NCBI RefSeq assembly: GCF_003100395.1
Contig: NZ_CP029210.1
Span: forward strand, 744,001-808,000
Direction of reading: 5' to 3'
DNA length: 64,000 bases
Source of the DNA: Aquabacterium olei
Lineage (GTDB): Bacteria > Pseudomonadota > Gammaproteobacteria > Burkholderiales > Burkholderiaceae_C
Both the position numbers and the translations under genes were made by a program. This document shows, in pieces, positions 22,647 to 31,719 of the stretch (the stretch's first letter is position 1; every line of letters starts with the position of its first letter). The notes below the pieces were generated by a model, which saw only the letters and a program-made list of their open reading frames with translations, was not told the origin of the DNA and searched no databases.

Positions 22647-22732
22647 GCAGGCACGGGCGCTGCTGCGCTTGTCGTCCCGGCAGGCCGCCCGTGCGTTGAA
22701 TGGCCAGATGGCCCCCATAGGACATTGACATC

Positions 22733-23416
22733 ATGCTGAAGCAACCCTCATCCCTCCGTACGCTGGCCGCCTCGCTGCTGGCCCTGTCGCTGGCCACCCC
22801 GGCGCTGGCCCAGGTCGCCAAGGACGCCGTGGCGCCCAACCCGGCCGTGGCCGCCGCTGCGGCGCAGGCGCCCGATGCGTTCGTCAAGGCCATCACCGCC
22901 GACGTGTTCGCCACCGTCAAGGGCGACAAGGCCATCCAGTCGGGCGATGTGCGCAAGCTGATCGCCGTGGTCGACACCAAGATCCTGCCGCACGTGAACT
23001 TCCATCGCATGACGGCATCGGCCGTGGGCCGCGCGTGGCGCCAGGCCACGCCCGATCAGCAGAAGCGCCTGCAGGAGGAGTTCAAGACGCTGCTGGTCTA
23101 CACCTACGCTGGCGCCGTGGCCCAGATCAAGGACCAGACGGTGGAGTTCCGCCCGATGCGCAGCCGCCCGGAAGACACCGAGGTGGTGGTGCGCACCGTG
23201 GTCAAGGGCCAGGGCGAGCCGATCCAGATCGACTACCGCCTGGAGAAGGCTGCCAGCGGCTGGAAGATCTACGACGTCAACGTGCTGGGCGCGTGGCTGG
23301 TGCAGACCTACCAGAGCAGCTTTGCGCAGGAGGTCAACGCCTCCGGCATCGACGGCCTGATCGCCAAGCTGGTCGAGCGCAACAAGCAGCTGGCCAACAA
23401 GAAGACGACCGGCTGA
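22733..23416 (+). CDS. mlaC: Periplasmic phospholipid carrier MlaC
   Basis: MlaC ferries phospholipids across the periplasm between MlaA and MlaD. The 227-residue product has a signal peptide with cleavage expected after ALA at residue 26. A Tol-Tol-Ttg2/MlaC domain follows, with the typical ILPHVNFHRMTASAVGRAWR and YDVNVLGAWLVQTYQSSF segments. The 86-base gap from mlaA is the largest within the operon but holds no terminator. The stop overlaps the mlaB start (TGATG). Confidence 0.95.
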   Translation: MLKQPSSLRTLAASLLALSLATPALAQVAKDAVAPNPAVAAAAAQAPDAFVKAITADVFATVKGDKAIQSGDVRKLIAVVDTKILPHVNFHRMTASAVGRAWRQATPDQQKRLQEEFKTLLVYTYAGAVAQIKDQTVEFRPMRSRPEDTEVVVRTVVKGQGEPIQIDYRLEKAASGWKIYDVNVLGAWLVQTYQSSFAQEVNASGIDGLIAKLVERNKQLANKKTTG

Positions 23417-23712
23417 TGAGCGCGATGTTGCTGTTGCCCGCCGTCATCACGCACGCGGAAGTACCGCATGTGCTGAGCCTGTTCAAGCAGACGCTGGAGC
23501 AGGCAGCGGCCGGCAAGCCGGGCGAGGTCGTCATGCTGACGGTGGACGGCTCGGCGCTGCAGCAGTTCGACTCCAGCGCGCTGGCCGTGCTGCTGGAATG
23601 CCAGCGCATGGCGCGTGCACGCGGGCGTGCGTTCTCGGTGCAGTCGCTGCCCACCAAGCTCACCGAGCTGGCGGGGCTGTACGGGGTCGACGGGCTGCTG
23701 CAGTCGGGCTGA
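23416..23712 (+). CDS. mlaB: STAS-domain protein MlaB
   Basis: MlaB is a small cytoplasmic STAS protein that binds and stabilises MlaF in the transporter. The 98-residue product has the STAS core with LTVDGSALQQFDSSALAVLLECQR, in which the Asp-Ser-Ser turn aligns with the phosphorylation loop of anti-anti-sigma factors, and then a LYGVDGLL end. It is translationally coupled to mlaC by a one-base overlap. It closes the mlaFEDACB operon and ends 17 bases from the convergent zwf stop, with no obvious hairpin between them. Confidence 0.9.
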   Translation: MSAMLLLPAVITHAEVPHVLSLFKQTLEQAAAGKPGEVVMLTVDGSALQQFDSSALAVLLECQRMARARGRAFSVQSLPTKLTELAGLYGVDGLLQSG

Positions 23713-23729
23713 GGCCCGACCCCCGCATT

Positions 23730-25193
23730 TCAGGCCTCTTCCGGCCAGGTGAAGCCGTCACGGGCCACCAGGGCGCTGGCGGCCGGCGGGCCCCAGGTGC
23801 CCGCGGTATAGGTCCGCACGCCGTGCGGGTCCTGCTGCCACGCTTCCAGAATTGGCTCCACCCATCGCCAGGCCTGTTCCTGCTCGTCCGAGCGCACGAA
23901 CAGGTTCAGTCGGCCGGCCAGCGCATCCAGCAGCATGCGCTCGTAGGCGCCCACCCGGTCGGTCGGGAAGGCCTTGTCGAAGTCCAGGTCGAGTGACACG
24001 GGCGACAGCTTTTCGGCGCCGCTCGCATCCGTCGAGCCCACCGAGCCCTTGGCCGCCAGCAGGTGCAACTCCAGCCCGTCTTCCGGCTGCAGCTTGATCA
24101 CCAGCTTGTTGGGACGCGCGGCACCGGGAAAGATCGAGTGCGGCGTCGGGCGGAAGTTGACAACGATCTCGGCATGGCGGCTGGCCAGGCGCTTGCCGGT
24201 GCGCAGGTAGAAAGGCACGCCGGCCCAGCGCCAGTTCTGCACCTCGCAGCGCAAAGCCACGAACGTTTCGGTGGCACTGCCGGCCGGCACCTTGTCCTCT
24301 TCCAGATAGCCCTTGACCGGCTGGCCCTCGACGGTGCCGGCGCGGTACTGGCCGCGCACCACGTCGCGCGCCACCGAAACCGCATCGAAGGGCTTGAGCG
24401 AGCGCAGCACCTTGAGCTTCTCGTCGCGGATGGCGTCGGCATCGGCGCTGGACGGCGGCTCCATCGCCACCATGGTCAGCAGCTGCAGCGCATGGTTCTG
24501 GATCATGTCGCGCAGCGCGCCGGTGCGGTCGTAGAAGTCGCCGCGGGTGCCGACGCCCAGGCTCTCGGCCAGCGTGATCTGGATGTTGGCGATGCTTTCG
24601 CGGCGCCACAGCGGCTCGAACAGCACGTTGCCGAAGCGCAGCGCCATGAGGTTCTGCACCGAGGGCTTGCCCAGGTAGTGGTCGATGCGGAAGGCCTGGC
24701 GCTCGCTGAACACCGAGCGCACCACGCGGTTGATTTCCTGGGCGCTGGCCAGATCGTGGCCCAGCGGCTTTTCCAGCACCACGCGCACGCGGTCGTGGTT
24801 GAGGCCGGCGGCGCCCAGCTGGGTGCAGATCACCGGGAACAGGTGCGGGCTGGTGGCCAGGTAGATGACGGCCGTGTCGGCGTTGCGCTCGTCCAGCCAG
24901 CGCTTGAGCCGCTGGTAGTCGTCCGGCTTGGACAGGTCCATGGGCCGGTAGTGCACCAGCTGCGAGAACTGCTCGAACTCCTCGTCGGTGGGGCGCTTGG
25001 CGGTGTCGGCGGCCTGCAGGCGGTCCTTCAGCCAGTCACGGTAGCTGGCGTCGTCACGCTGGTCGCGCGCCACGGCGAGGATGCGCCCCCCGGCCGGCAG
25101 CTTGCCGTGCCGCCACGCCTGGAAGAGGGCGGGCATCAGCTTGCGCCACGTGAGGTCACCGGTGCCACCGAAGAAAACGAGGTCAAAGGACAT
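23730..25193 (-). CDS. zwf: Glucose-6-phosphate 1-dehydrogenase
   Basis: Zwf oxidises glucose-6-phosphate to 6-phosphogluconolactone with NADP and opens the pentose-phosphate and Entner-Doudoroff routes. The 487-residue product begins with the nucleotide-binding GGTGDLTWRKLMPALF and has the active-site peptide RIDHYLGK near residue 165. A further EKPLGHD motif is conserved. Length equals that of typical bacterial Zwf. It is divergent from tal-pgi, with 141 bases between the starts. That pairing ties together the oxidative and non-oxidative branches. Confidence 0.97.
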   Translation of the reverse strand: MSFDLVFFGGTGDLTWRKLMPALFQAWRHGKLPAGGRILAVARDQRDDASYRDWLKDRLQAADTAKRPTDEEFEQFSQLVHYRPMDLSKPDDYQRLKRWLDERNADTAVIYLATSPHLFPVICTQLGAAGLNHDRVRVVLEKPLGHDLASAQEINRVVRSVFSERQAFRIDHYLGKPSVQNLMALRFGNVLFEPLWRRESIANIQITLAESLGVGTRGDFYDRTGALRDMIQNHALQLLTMVAMEPPSSADADAIRDEKLKVLRSLKPFDAVSVARDVVRGQYRAGTVEGQPVKGYLEEDKVPAGSATETFVALRCEVQNWRWAGVPFYLRTGKRLASRHAEIVVNFRPTPHSIFPGAARPNKLVIKLQPEDGLELHLLAAKGSVGSTDASGAEKLSPVSLDLDFDKAFPTDRVGAYERMLLDALAGRLNLFVRSDEQEQAWRWVEPILEAWQQDPHGVRTYTAGTWGPPAASALVARDGFTWPEEA

Positions 25194-25226
25194 GGCTGCA
25201 GCCTGTGCGATAGTGGTGGAGGGTTT

Positions 25227-25262
25227 ACACCGGGGGTGTCGTCCTCGCGGTGTTAATCTAAC
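25227..25262. promoter_or_regulatory. Divergent zwf/tal control region with two small palindromes
   Basis: ACACC-GGG-GGTGT (25227-25239) and GTTA-ATC-TAAC (25252-25262) are perfect short inverted repeats in the 141-bp gap between zwf and tal. The second abuts GATAATAC, a possible -10 for tal. They could be operator sites for a sugar-phosphate regulator. I could not match them to the HexR consensus, so the regulator is unknown. Confidence 0.35.
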
Positions 25263-25334
25263 GATAATACTTCTGACGGGAGCCCGCTGTGCAATCTGCG
25301 TGGTGGCCTGTCAGTCTGCAGCCACTGTACGCAC

Positions 25335-26285
25335 ATGCCCAGCCAACTCGACCAGCTCAAGCAATTCACCACCGTGGTCGCCGACACCGGCGACTTCAAG
25401 CAGCTTGCCCAGTTCACGCCCCAGGATGCCACGACCAACCCGTCGCTGATCTTGAAGGCCGTGCAGAAGCCCGACTATGCCCCGCTGCTGGCGGACACGG
25501 TGAAAGCCCACAAGGGTGAGGCGCTCGACGTGATCGTCGACAACGTGCTGGTGCGCTTCGGGCTGGAGATCCTGAAGGTGGTGCCGGGCCGTGTGTCGAC
25601 CGAGGTGGACGCACGCCTGAGCTTCGACACCGAGGCCACCGTGGCGCGTGCGCGCCGCATCATGGGCCTGTACGAGGCGGCCGGCATCCCGCGCAGCCGC
25701 GTGCTGATCAAGATCGCCTCCACCTGGGAGGGCATCCAGGCTGCCCGCGTGCTGGAGCAGGAAGGCATCCGCTGCAACCTGACGCTGCTGTTCGCCTTCT
25801 GCCAGGCGCAGGCCTGCGGCGATGCCAAGGTGCAGCTGATCAGCCCCTTCGTCGGCCGCATCTACGACTGGTACAAGAAACAGGCCGGCGCTGCCTGGGA
25901 CGAGGCCGCGAACGCCGGCGACAACGATCCAGGTGTGAAGTCGGTGGCGCGCATCTACGCCTACTACAAGGACCATGGCATTGCGACCGAGGTCATGGGG
26001 GCCAGCTTCCGCAACGTGGGCCAGATCATTGCCCTGGCCGGCTGTGATCTGCTGACCATCAGCCCGGACCTGCTGGCCCAGCTGCAGGCCAGCGAGGCTC
26101 CGGTCGAGCGCCAGCTGACGCCGCCTGCCCAGGCCGGCGAACCGGAAGCCCCGCTGACGGAAGCCGCCTTCCGTTACGCCCTCAACGAAGACGCCATGGC
26201 CACGGAAAAACTCGCTGAAGGCATCCGCGCGTTCGCGGTCGATGCCGGCAAGCTGGACGCCATGATCCAGGCTCTGAAGGCCTGA
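25335..26285 (+). CDS. tal: Transaldolase
   Basis: Transaldolase moves a three-carbon unit between sugar phosphates in the non-oxidative pentose-phosphate pathway. The 316-residue class I enzyme has the start [12 protein letters not shown], the family motif [11 protein letters not shown], and the Schiff-base Lys in [12 protein letters not shown] near residue 131. Length agrees with E. coli TalB (317). It is followed 32 bases later by pgi on the same strand, and both are divergent from zwf. Cotranscription with pgi is likely. Confidence 0.97.
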   Translation: MPSQLDQLKQFTTVVADTGDFKQLAQFTPQDATTNPSLILKAVQKPDYAPLLADTVKAHKGEALDVIVDNVLVRFGLEILKVVPGRVSTEVDARLSFDTEATVARARRIMGLYEAAGIPRSRVLIKIASTWEGIQAARVLEQEGIRCNLTLLFAFCQAQACGDAKVQLISPFVGRIYDWYKKQAGAAWDEAANAGDNDPGVKSVARIYAYYKDHGIATEVMGASFRNVGQIIALAGCDLLTISPDLLAQLQASEAPVERQLTPPAQAGEPEAPLTEAAFRYALNEDAMATEKLAEGIRAFAVDAGKLDAMIQALKA

Positions 26286-26317
26286 ACCCGTCGCCCCCTC
26301 TTCAGGAGCCCTCTTCG

Positions 26318-27943
<1,626 letters not shown>

Positions 27944-27955
27944 GATCGACGATCG

Positions 27956-28621
27956 ATGACTTTGATGCAAGCCGGCGCTGCGGTGCCCCTGCCGCCGCCT
28001 GAGGCGGTGGTGTTCGATTTTGGAGGGGTGCTGTTCAACTGGCAGCCCGTGGTGCTGCTGCAGCAGGTGATGCCCGACCGCGCCCGCAATGCCGAAGAGG
28101 CGCTGGCCCTGGCGCACACCGTGTTCCAGTCCTTCATGCCCGACGGGGACTGGGCCGCCTTTGACCGGGGCACGGCGGAGTGGGGCGAGGTACGGGGGCG
28201 GATCGCCCGGCGCACCGGCCTGCCCGAGGTTGACCTGGACCGGCTGATGCACGCCATCCCGCCCCACCTGGCGCCGCTGGCCGACACGGTGGCGTGGCTC
28301 GAGCGCCTGGCGGCGGCCGGCACGCGGCTGCACTTCCTGTCGAACATGCCGGCGCCGTATGCGGCCTTTCTGCAGCGCGAGCATGCCTTTCTGAAGCACT
28401 TCCAGTCCGGCGTGTTCTCGTGTGACGTCAAGCAGATCAAGCCCAACGCCGACATCTTTCACACGGCCATCGAGACGTTCGGCATCGAACCGAGTCGCAC
28501 CGTTTTCATTGACGACAACGTGCACAACATCCGCATGGCCCTCGAACTGGGCTGGCGCGCGGTGCGTTTCGAGCAGGCGGCACAGGCCGAGGCCGATCTG
28601 AAGGCGCGCGGCTGGCTCTGA
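27956..28621 (+). CDS. HAD-superfamily phosphatase (YihX-like, subfamily IA)
   Basis: A 221-residue haloacid-dehalogenase-fold hydrolase. Motif I is VVFDFGGVLF with nucleophile Asp21, although the second acidic residue of DxD is Gly, as in the FDxGGV variant. Motif II is LSNMP, motif III is KQIKPNADIF, and motif IV is FIDDNVHN. This pattern fits the YihX branch, whose E. coli member acts on glucose-1-phosphate. The position 12 bases after pgi in the same direction makes a sugar-phosphate substrate plausible, but that is inferred. The operon ends at the terminator 28652-28684. Confidence 0.85.
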   Translation: MTLMQAGAAVPLPPPEAVVFDFGGVLFNWQPVVLLQQVMPDRARNAEEALALAHTVFQSFMPDGDWAAFDRGTAEWGEVRGRIARRTGLPEVDLDRLMHAIPPHLAPLADTVAWLERLAAAGTRLHFLSNMPAPYAAFLQREHAFLKHFQSGVFSCDVKQIKPNADIFHTAIETFGIEPSRTVFIDDNVHNIRMALELGWRAVRFEQAAQAEADLKARGWL

Positions 28622-28651
28622 AGCGGCTCGTACGGCGGCGGGTGAAACAGA

Positions 28652-28684
28652 AAACGGCGCCCAGGTTGCCCTGAGGCGCCGTTT
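28652..28684. terminator. Bidirectional terminator between HAD gene and rpoH
   Basis: AAACGGCGCC (28652-28661) pairs perfectly with GGCGCCGTTT (28675-28684) around a 13-base loop. A residues flank the left arm and T residues end the right, so it can stop both the pgi operon and the convergent rpoH transcript. Confidence 0.8.
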
Positions 28685-28706
28685 GCGCGTCAGTGGCGGC
28701 TCTGTT

Positions 28707-29633
28707 TCAGGCCTCGACGACCTCGGCCAGGGCCTTGCGCATCTTCTTCATGGCGGCCACCTCGATCTGGCGGATGCGCTCGGCGCTGACACCGTAGTCG
28801 GCCGCCAGTTCGTGCAGCGTCATGCCGCCCGAGCCATCGTCGTTGACCTTCAGCCAGCGCTCTTCGACGATGCGGCGGCTGCGGTCATCGAGCGTGCCGA
28901 GGGCGTGGGTGATGCCATCGGAGGCCAGCCAGTCGCGGCGGGCGGCTTCGATCACGCGGGTCGGCTCGTGCACCTCGTCGGCCAGGTAGGCCATCGGGGC
29001 CATGGGGGCATCGCCGTCGTCGTTGGTGGGCGATTCGAGCGCCACGTCGCCGCCGGCCATGCGGGTCTCCATCTCGATCACGTCTTCCGGACGCACATCG
29101 AGCTCGGCGGCCACCCGGTGGATGTCGGCTTCGGACAGGGCCGCGCGACCCACGTGGGCGTCGTCGGCTTCGCCCTTGAACTGGTGCTTGAGCGAGCGCA
29201 GGTTGAAGAACAGCTTGCGCTGGGCCTTGGTGGTGGCCACCTTGACCAGACGCCAGTTCTTCAGGATGTATTCATGGATCTCGGCCTTGATCCAGTGCAT
29301 GGCGTAGCTGACCAGGCGCACGCCCTGATCCGGGTCGAAGCGCTTGACGGCCTTCATCAGGCCGACGTTGCCTTCCTGGATGAGGTCACCCTGGGGCAGG
29401 CCGTAGCCCAGATACTGACGCGAGATGGAGACCACCAGACGCAGGTGCGAGAGCACCAGGCGCGAGGCGGCCTGCAGGTCTTGCTGATCCCGCAGGCGTC
29501 GGGCCAACGCCTGCTCCTCCTCGGCCTCCAGCATGGGGATGCTCTGGACCGAGCGGATGTACGCGTCCAGATTGCCCAGCGAGGGCACCACACTCCAGGG
29601 GTCACGGGGGGCAAGGGCGGTGGTCATGGTCAT
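28707..29633 (-). CDS. rpoH: Heat-shock sigma factor RpoH (sigma-32)
   Basis: RpoH directs RNA polymerase to heat-shock promoters. The 308-residue protein has sigma region 2 with the core-binding GDLIQEGNVGLMKAVKRFDP. It carries the diagnostic RpoH box QRKLFFNLR. Region 4 has a C-terminal helix-turn-helix (LHELAADYGVSAERIRQIE). The ATG at 29633 follows AAAGGA. A perfect CIRCE operator lies 34 bases upstream and overlaps the likely promoter, so HrcA probably represses this gene. The gene ends 22 bases before the bidirectional terminator. Confidence 0.97.
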   Translation of the reverse strand: MTMTTALAPRDPWSVVPSLGNLDAYIRSVQSIPMLEAEEEQALARRLRDQQDLQAASRLVLSHLRLVVSISRQYLGYGLPQGDLIQEGNVGLMKAVKRFDPDQGVRLVSYAMHWIKAEIHEYILKNWRLVKVATTKAQRKLFFNLRSLKHQFKGEADDAHVGRAALSEADIHRVAAELDVRPEDVIEMETRMAGGDVALESPTNDDGDAPMAPMAYLADEVHEPTRVIEAARRDWLASDGITHALGTLDDRSRRIVEERWLKVNDDGSGGMTLHELAADYGVSAERIRQIEVAAMKKMRKALAEVVEA

Positions 29634-29667
29634 CGATGGTTCCTTTCGGCTCCTTCTCGGATCGATA

Positions 29668-29694
29668 TTAGCACTCCCGGTGAGAGAGTGCTAA
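29668..29694 (-). promoter_or_regulatory. CIRCE element (HrcA operator) at the rpoH promoter
   Basis: TTAGCACTC (29668-29676), nine bases and GAGTGCTAA (29686-29694) match the CIRCE consensus exactly, arms and spacer. Read toward rpoH, the end of the element gives TAATAT, a good -10 box, with TTAGCA 18 bases before it as a weak -35. HrcA bound here would cover the promoter. The hrcA gene itself is not in the window. Confidence 0.92.
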
Positions 29695-29766
29695 GCGTGG
29701 AAAGTTCCCCTTCGGTTGGCGGTTTTTTTCTCTGCACGCCAGCAAGCCGCACGCCCGGCGGGGGGC

Positions 29767-30534
29767 TCAATCCAACCCGAGAAATCGCTGCACGCGCTGG
29801 GCCATCAGGCTGATCTGCTCGGCTGTCATCGGCGCCCATTCGTGGTCGGTGTCCACCGACTCGATGACGATGGCGGGCGACAGTGGATAGCGTGTGGCAT
29901 CGGTGGCGTTGCCATAGTCATCCCGCTCGCCCTGCAGGATCAGGCAGGGCTTGGTGAGCGAGGCGAGGTGCGCCGTGCGGTGGGGCTCCTCCGGCATCTC
30001 GGGGTGCTTGAATGGGTAGCCGAGGCACACCAGCCCCTGCACGGCAGGCCCGGCCTGCGCCAGTGTGGCGACGCGCCCGCCGGCGGAGTGCCCGAGCAGG
30101 AACACGCGGCGCGCAGGCAGGTGGCGCACGAAGTTGGCCAGTTCGGCGGGCGTGGGCAGGGTGTCGAGCGCATGGCGCCGGAACACCCAGCCGTGGCGCT
30201 TGGGGTAGCGCAGCTTGAGCGCGAGGCGCAGGGCCTTGCGAGCCACCCAGCCGGCCAGGGGCTGGCGCGCGGTCAGGTCGTCGAGCCAGGCGCGTTCGGC
30301 GACGGTCAGGGCCTGATCACGCAGGCGGGCGTGCAGGATGCCGGGGCGCTCGTACCAGCACACGGTCAGGTCCGGGCCGTGCAGCCGCGCGGCGATCAGG
30401 TCGATGGGCTCCGAGCGGCGCAGCTGGTTCTGGCGGCCCACCACCACGAGTACCGCTCGGCCGTCGAGCGGGCCGAGGTGCTGGACATGAACGTCCCGCA
30501 GGCGGGTGAGCTGCATCGCCGCGAGTGCGGGCAT
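29767..30534 (-). CDS. Alpha/beta-hydrolase fold protein
   Basis: A 255-residue predicted serine hydrolase of unknown substrate. The nucleophile elbow is LLGHSAGG near residue 147; a candidate acid residue lies in LQGERDDYGN and a candidate His in DTDHEWAP near the end, giving a plausible triad. The GHSAGGR form and the short CLGYPF strand after it resemble the KANL3/Tex30-like group. No signal peptide is seen, so it is probably cytoplasmic. It follows the TTG-started acetyltransferase by 9 bases, and the two GNAT genes and this gene form one leftward unit. A later Met at residue 7 is an alternative start. Confidence 0.75.
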   Translation of the reverse strand: MPALAAMQLTRLRDVHVQHLGPLDGRAVLVVVGRQNQLRRSEPIDLIAARLHGPDLTVCWYERPGILHARLRDQALTVAERAWLDDLTARQPLAGWVARKALRLALKLRYPKRHGWVFRRHALDTLPTPAELANFVRHLPARRVFLLGHSAGGRVATLAQAGPAVQGLVCLGYPFKHPEMPEEPHRTAHLASLTKPCLILQGERDDYGNATDATRYPLSPAIVIESVDTDHEWAPMTAEQISLMAQRVQRFLGLD

Positions 30535-30543
30535 GCCGCAGGC

Positions 30544-31029
30544 TCAGAGCAGACGCTGCCAGTGCCCGATGTCGAGCCAGCGATCGAACTTGCGGCCCAC
30601 TTCGCGCAGGTGCCCGACTTTCACGAAGCCGAGCGATTCGTGCAGGGCCACGCTGGCCTCGTTGGGCAGCGAGATCACCGCCAGCAAGGCATGGCAGCCG
30701 CTGGCCCGGAGCTGGTCGATCAACGGTGCGTAGAGCAGCCGGCCGATGCCCCGCCGCCCGTGTCCCTGCCGGATGTAGACGGACACTTCCACGGTGTGCC
30801 GGTAGGCCGCGCGCTCGTGGTAAGGCCGGGCGTAGCTGTAGCCCACGATCAGGCCATCGTCCTCGCACACCAGCCAGGGGTGGAGCGCCCGGTAGTGGTC
30901 GATGCGCTCGCGCATGCCTGGGGGTTGCAGCGGCACCTCTTCGAAGGTCGCGGTGCTGCCGGTGATGTAGGGGTTGTAGATGTCGCAAATGGCGACTTCG
31001 TCACCGGGGCGAAAGGGGCGAACGTTCAA
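30544..31029 (-). CDS. GNAT acetyltransferase, phosphinothricin/methionine-sulfone type
   Basis: A 161-residue GNAT enzyme like the Pat/Bar/MnaT family, which N-acetylates phosphinothricin, methionine sulfone or related amino acids. Typical features are the IYNPYITGSTATFEE start region, the acetyl-CoA loop GHGRRGIGRLLY, and ISLPNEASVALHESLGFVKVG. The reading frame starts with TTG at 31029. That is supported by a GGGAGGG ribosome site about 9 bases upstream and by a 4-base TTGA overlap with the stop of the preceding GNAT gene. ATG alternatives would extend it into that neighbour without homology. The physiological role is probably detoxification, but the substrate is not shown. Confidence 0.85.
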   Translation of the reverse strand: MNVRPFRPGDEVAICDIYNPYITGSTATFEEVPLQPPGMRERIDHYRALHPWLVCEDDGLIVGYSYARPYHERAAYRHTVEVSVYIRQGHGRRGIGRLLYAPLIDQLRASGCHALLAVISLPNEASVALHESLGFVKVGHLREVGRKFDRWLDIGHWQRLL

Positions 31030-31574
31030 GATCCGGCCCTCCCGTCCTGGCTGCTTTCCGAAGCAGGGCCCGTGGCCATGAAGGCCGGGTGAAAGCTGAC
31101 GGTGCCGCACGGCATGCGCCCATCGAAAGACAACGCGAAGAAGACGTCCGGCGGCACCCCGTCGAGCGACAGGTCTGGCGTGTTTTCGAAACCGAATCGC
31201 CGGTAATAGGCGGGGTGGCCGACCAGGCAGCAGCCACGCGCGTGCAGCGCCTTCAGTCGCGCGAGCCCTTCGTGAATCAAGGCCTTGCCGATGCCCTGAC
31301 GCTGATGCGCTGGCAGCACGGACACGGGCCCCAGGCCGTACCAGTCGGGCGTGCCGTCCGACAGCGTGACAGGCGAGAACGCGATGTGCCCGACCGGCTG
31401 GCCGTCGACCTCGGCCACCAGCGAGACGGTGAGGGCGTGGGCGGCGCGCAGCGCCTGCACCACGAACTGCTCGGTGTGGCCGCTGAGCTCCAGCGGCGCA
31501 AAGGCGGCCACCGTGATGTCGTGGATGGCGCCGACGTCGGCCGGCGTTTCATCGCGCAGGGTGATGGGGTTCAT
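31026..31574 (-). CDS. GNAT acetyltransferase (YhbS-like)
   Basis: A 182-residue N-acetyltransferase. It starts at MNPITLRDETPADVGAIHDI, a normal GNAT first strand and helix. The acetyl-CoA binding loop is LPAHQRQGIGKALI near residue 88, followed by the GHPAYYRRFGFE segment that marks the YhbS group. The substrate is unknown. The last bases overlap the TTG start of the next GNAT gene, so the pair is translationally coupled and may have arisen in one operon for related chemistry. The C-terminal 15 residues are Ser/Gly-rich and not conserved in type. Confidence 0.85.
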   Translation of the reverse strand: MNPITLRDETPADVGAIHDITVAAFAPLELSGHTEQFVVQALRAAHALTVSLVAEVDGQPVGHIAFSPVTLSDGTPDWYGLGPVSVLPAHQRQGIGKALIHEGLARLKALHARGCCLVGHPAYYRRFGFENTPDLSLDGVPPDVFFALSFDGRMPCGTVSFHPAFMATGPASESSQDGRAGS

Positions 31575-31719
31575 GGTGATGAAGGTAGGGCGGTGAGCAC
31601 CGCAAGAGGCAGTCATCAATATAGGGCAGCCAAGGGGCGGTGGCGCACGCCGATGAGCCCCCTCGGCCATCTGCAGGTATCGTGCTTGCCCGCGTCTGAC
31701 ATCGATCAACCGTTTACCC

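Noticed and set aside
25227..25262. HexR binding site between zwf and tal.
   Set aside because: The palindromes present do not match the HexR consensus, so the regulator was left open.
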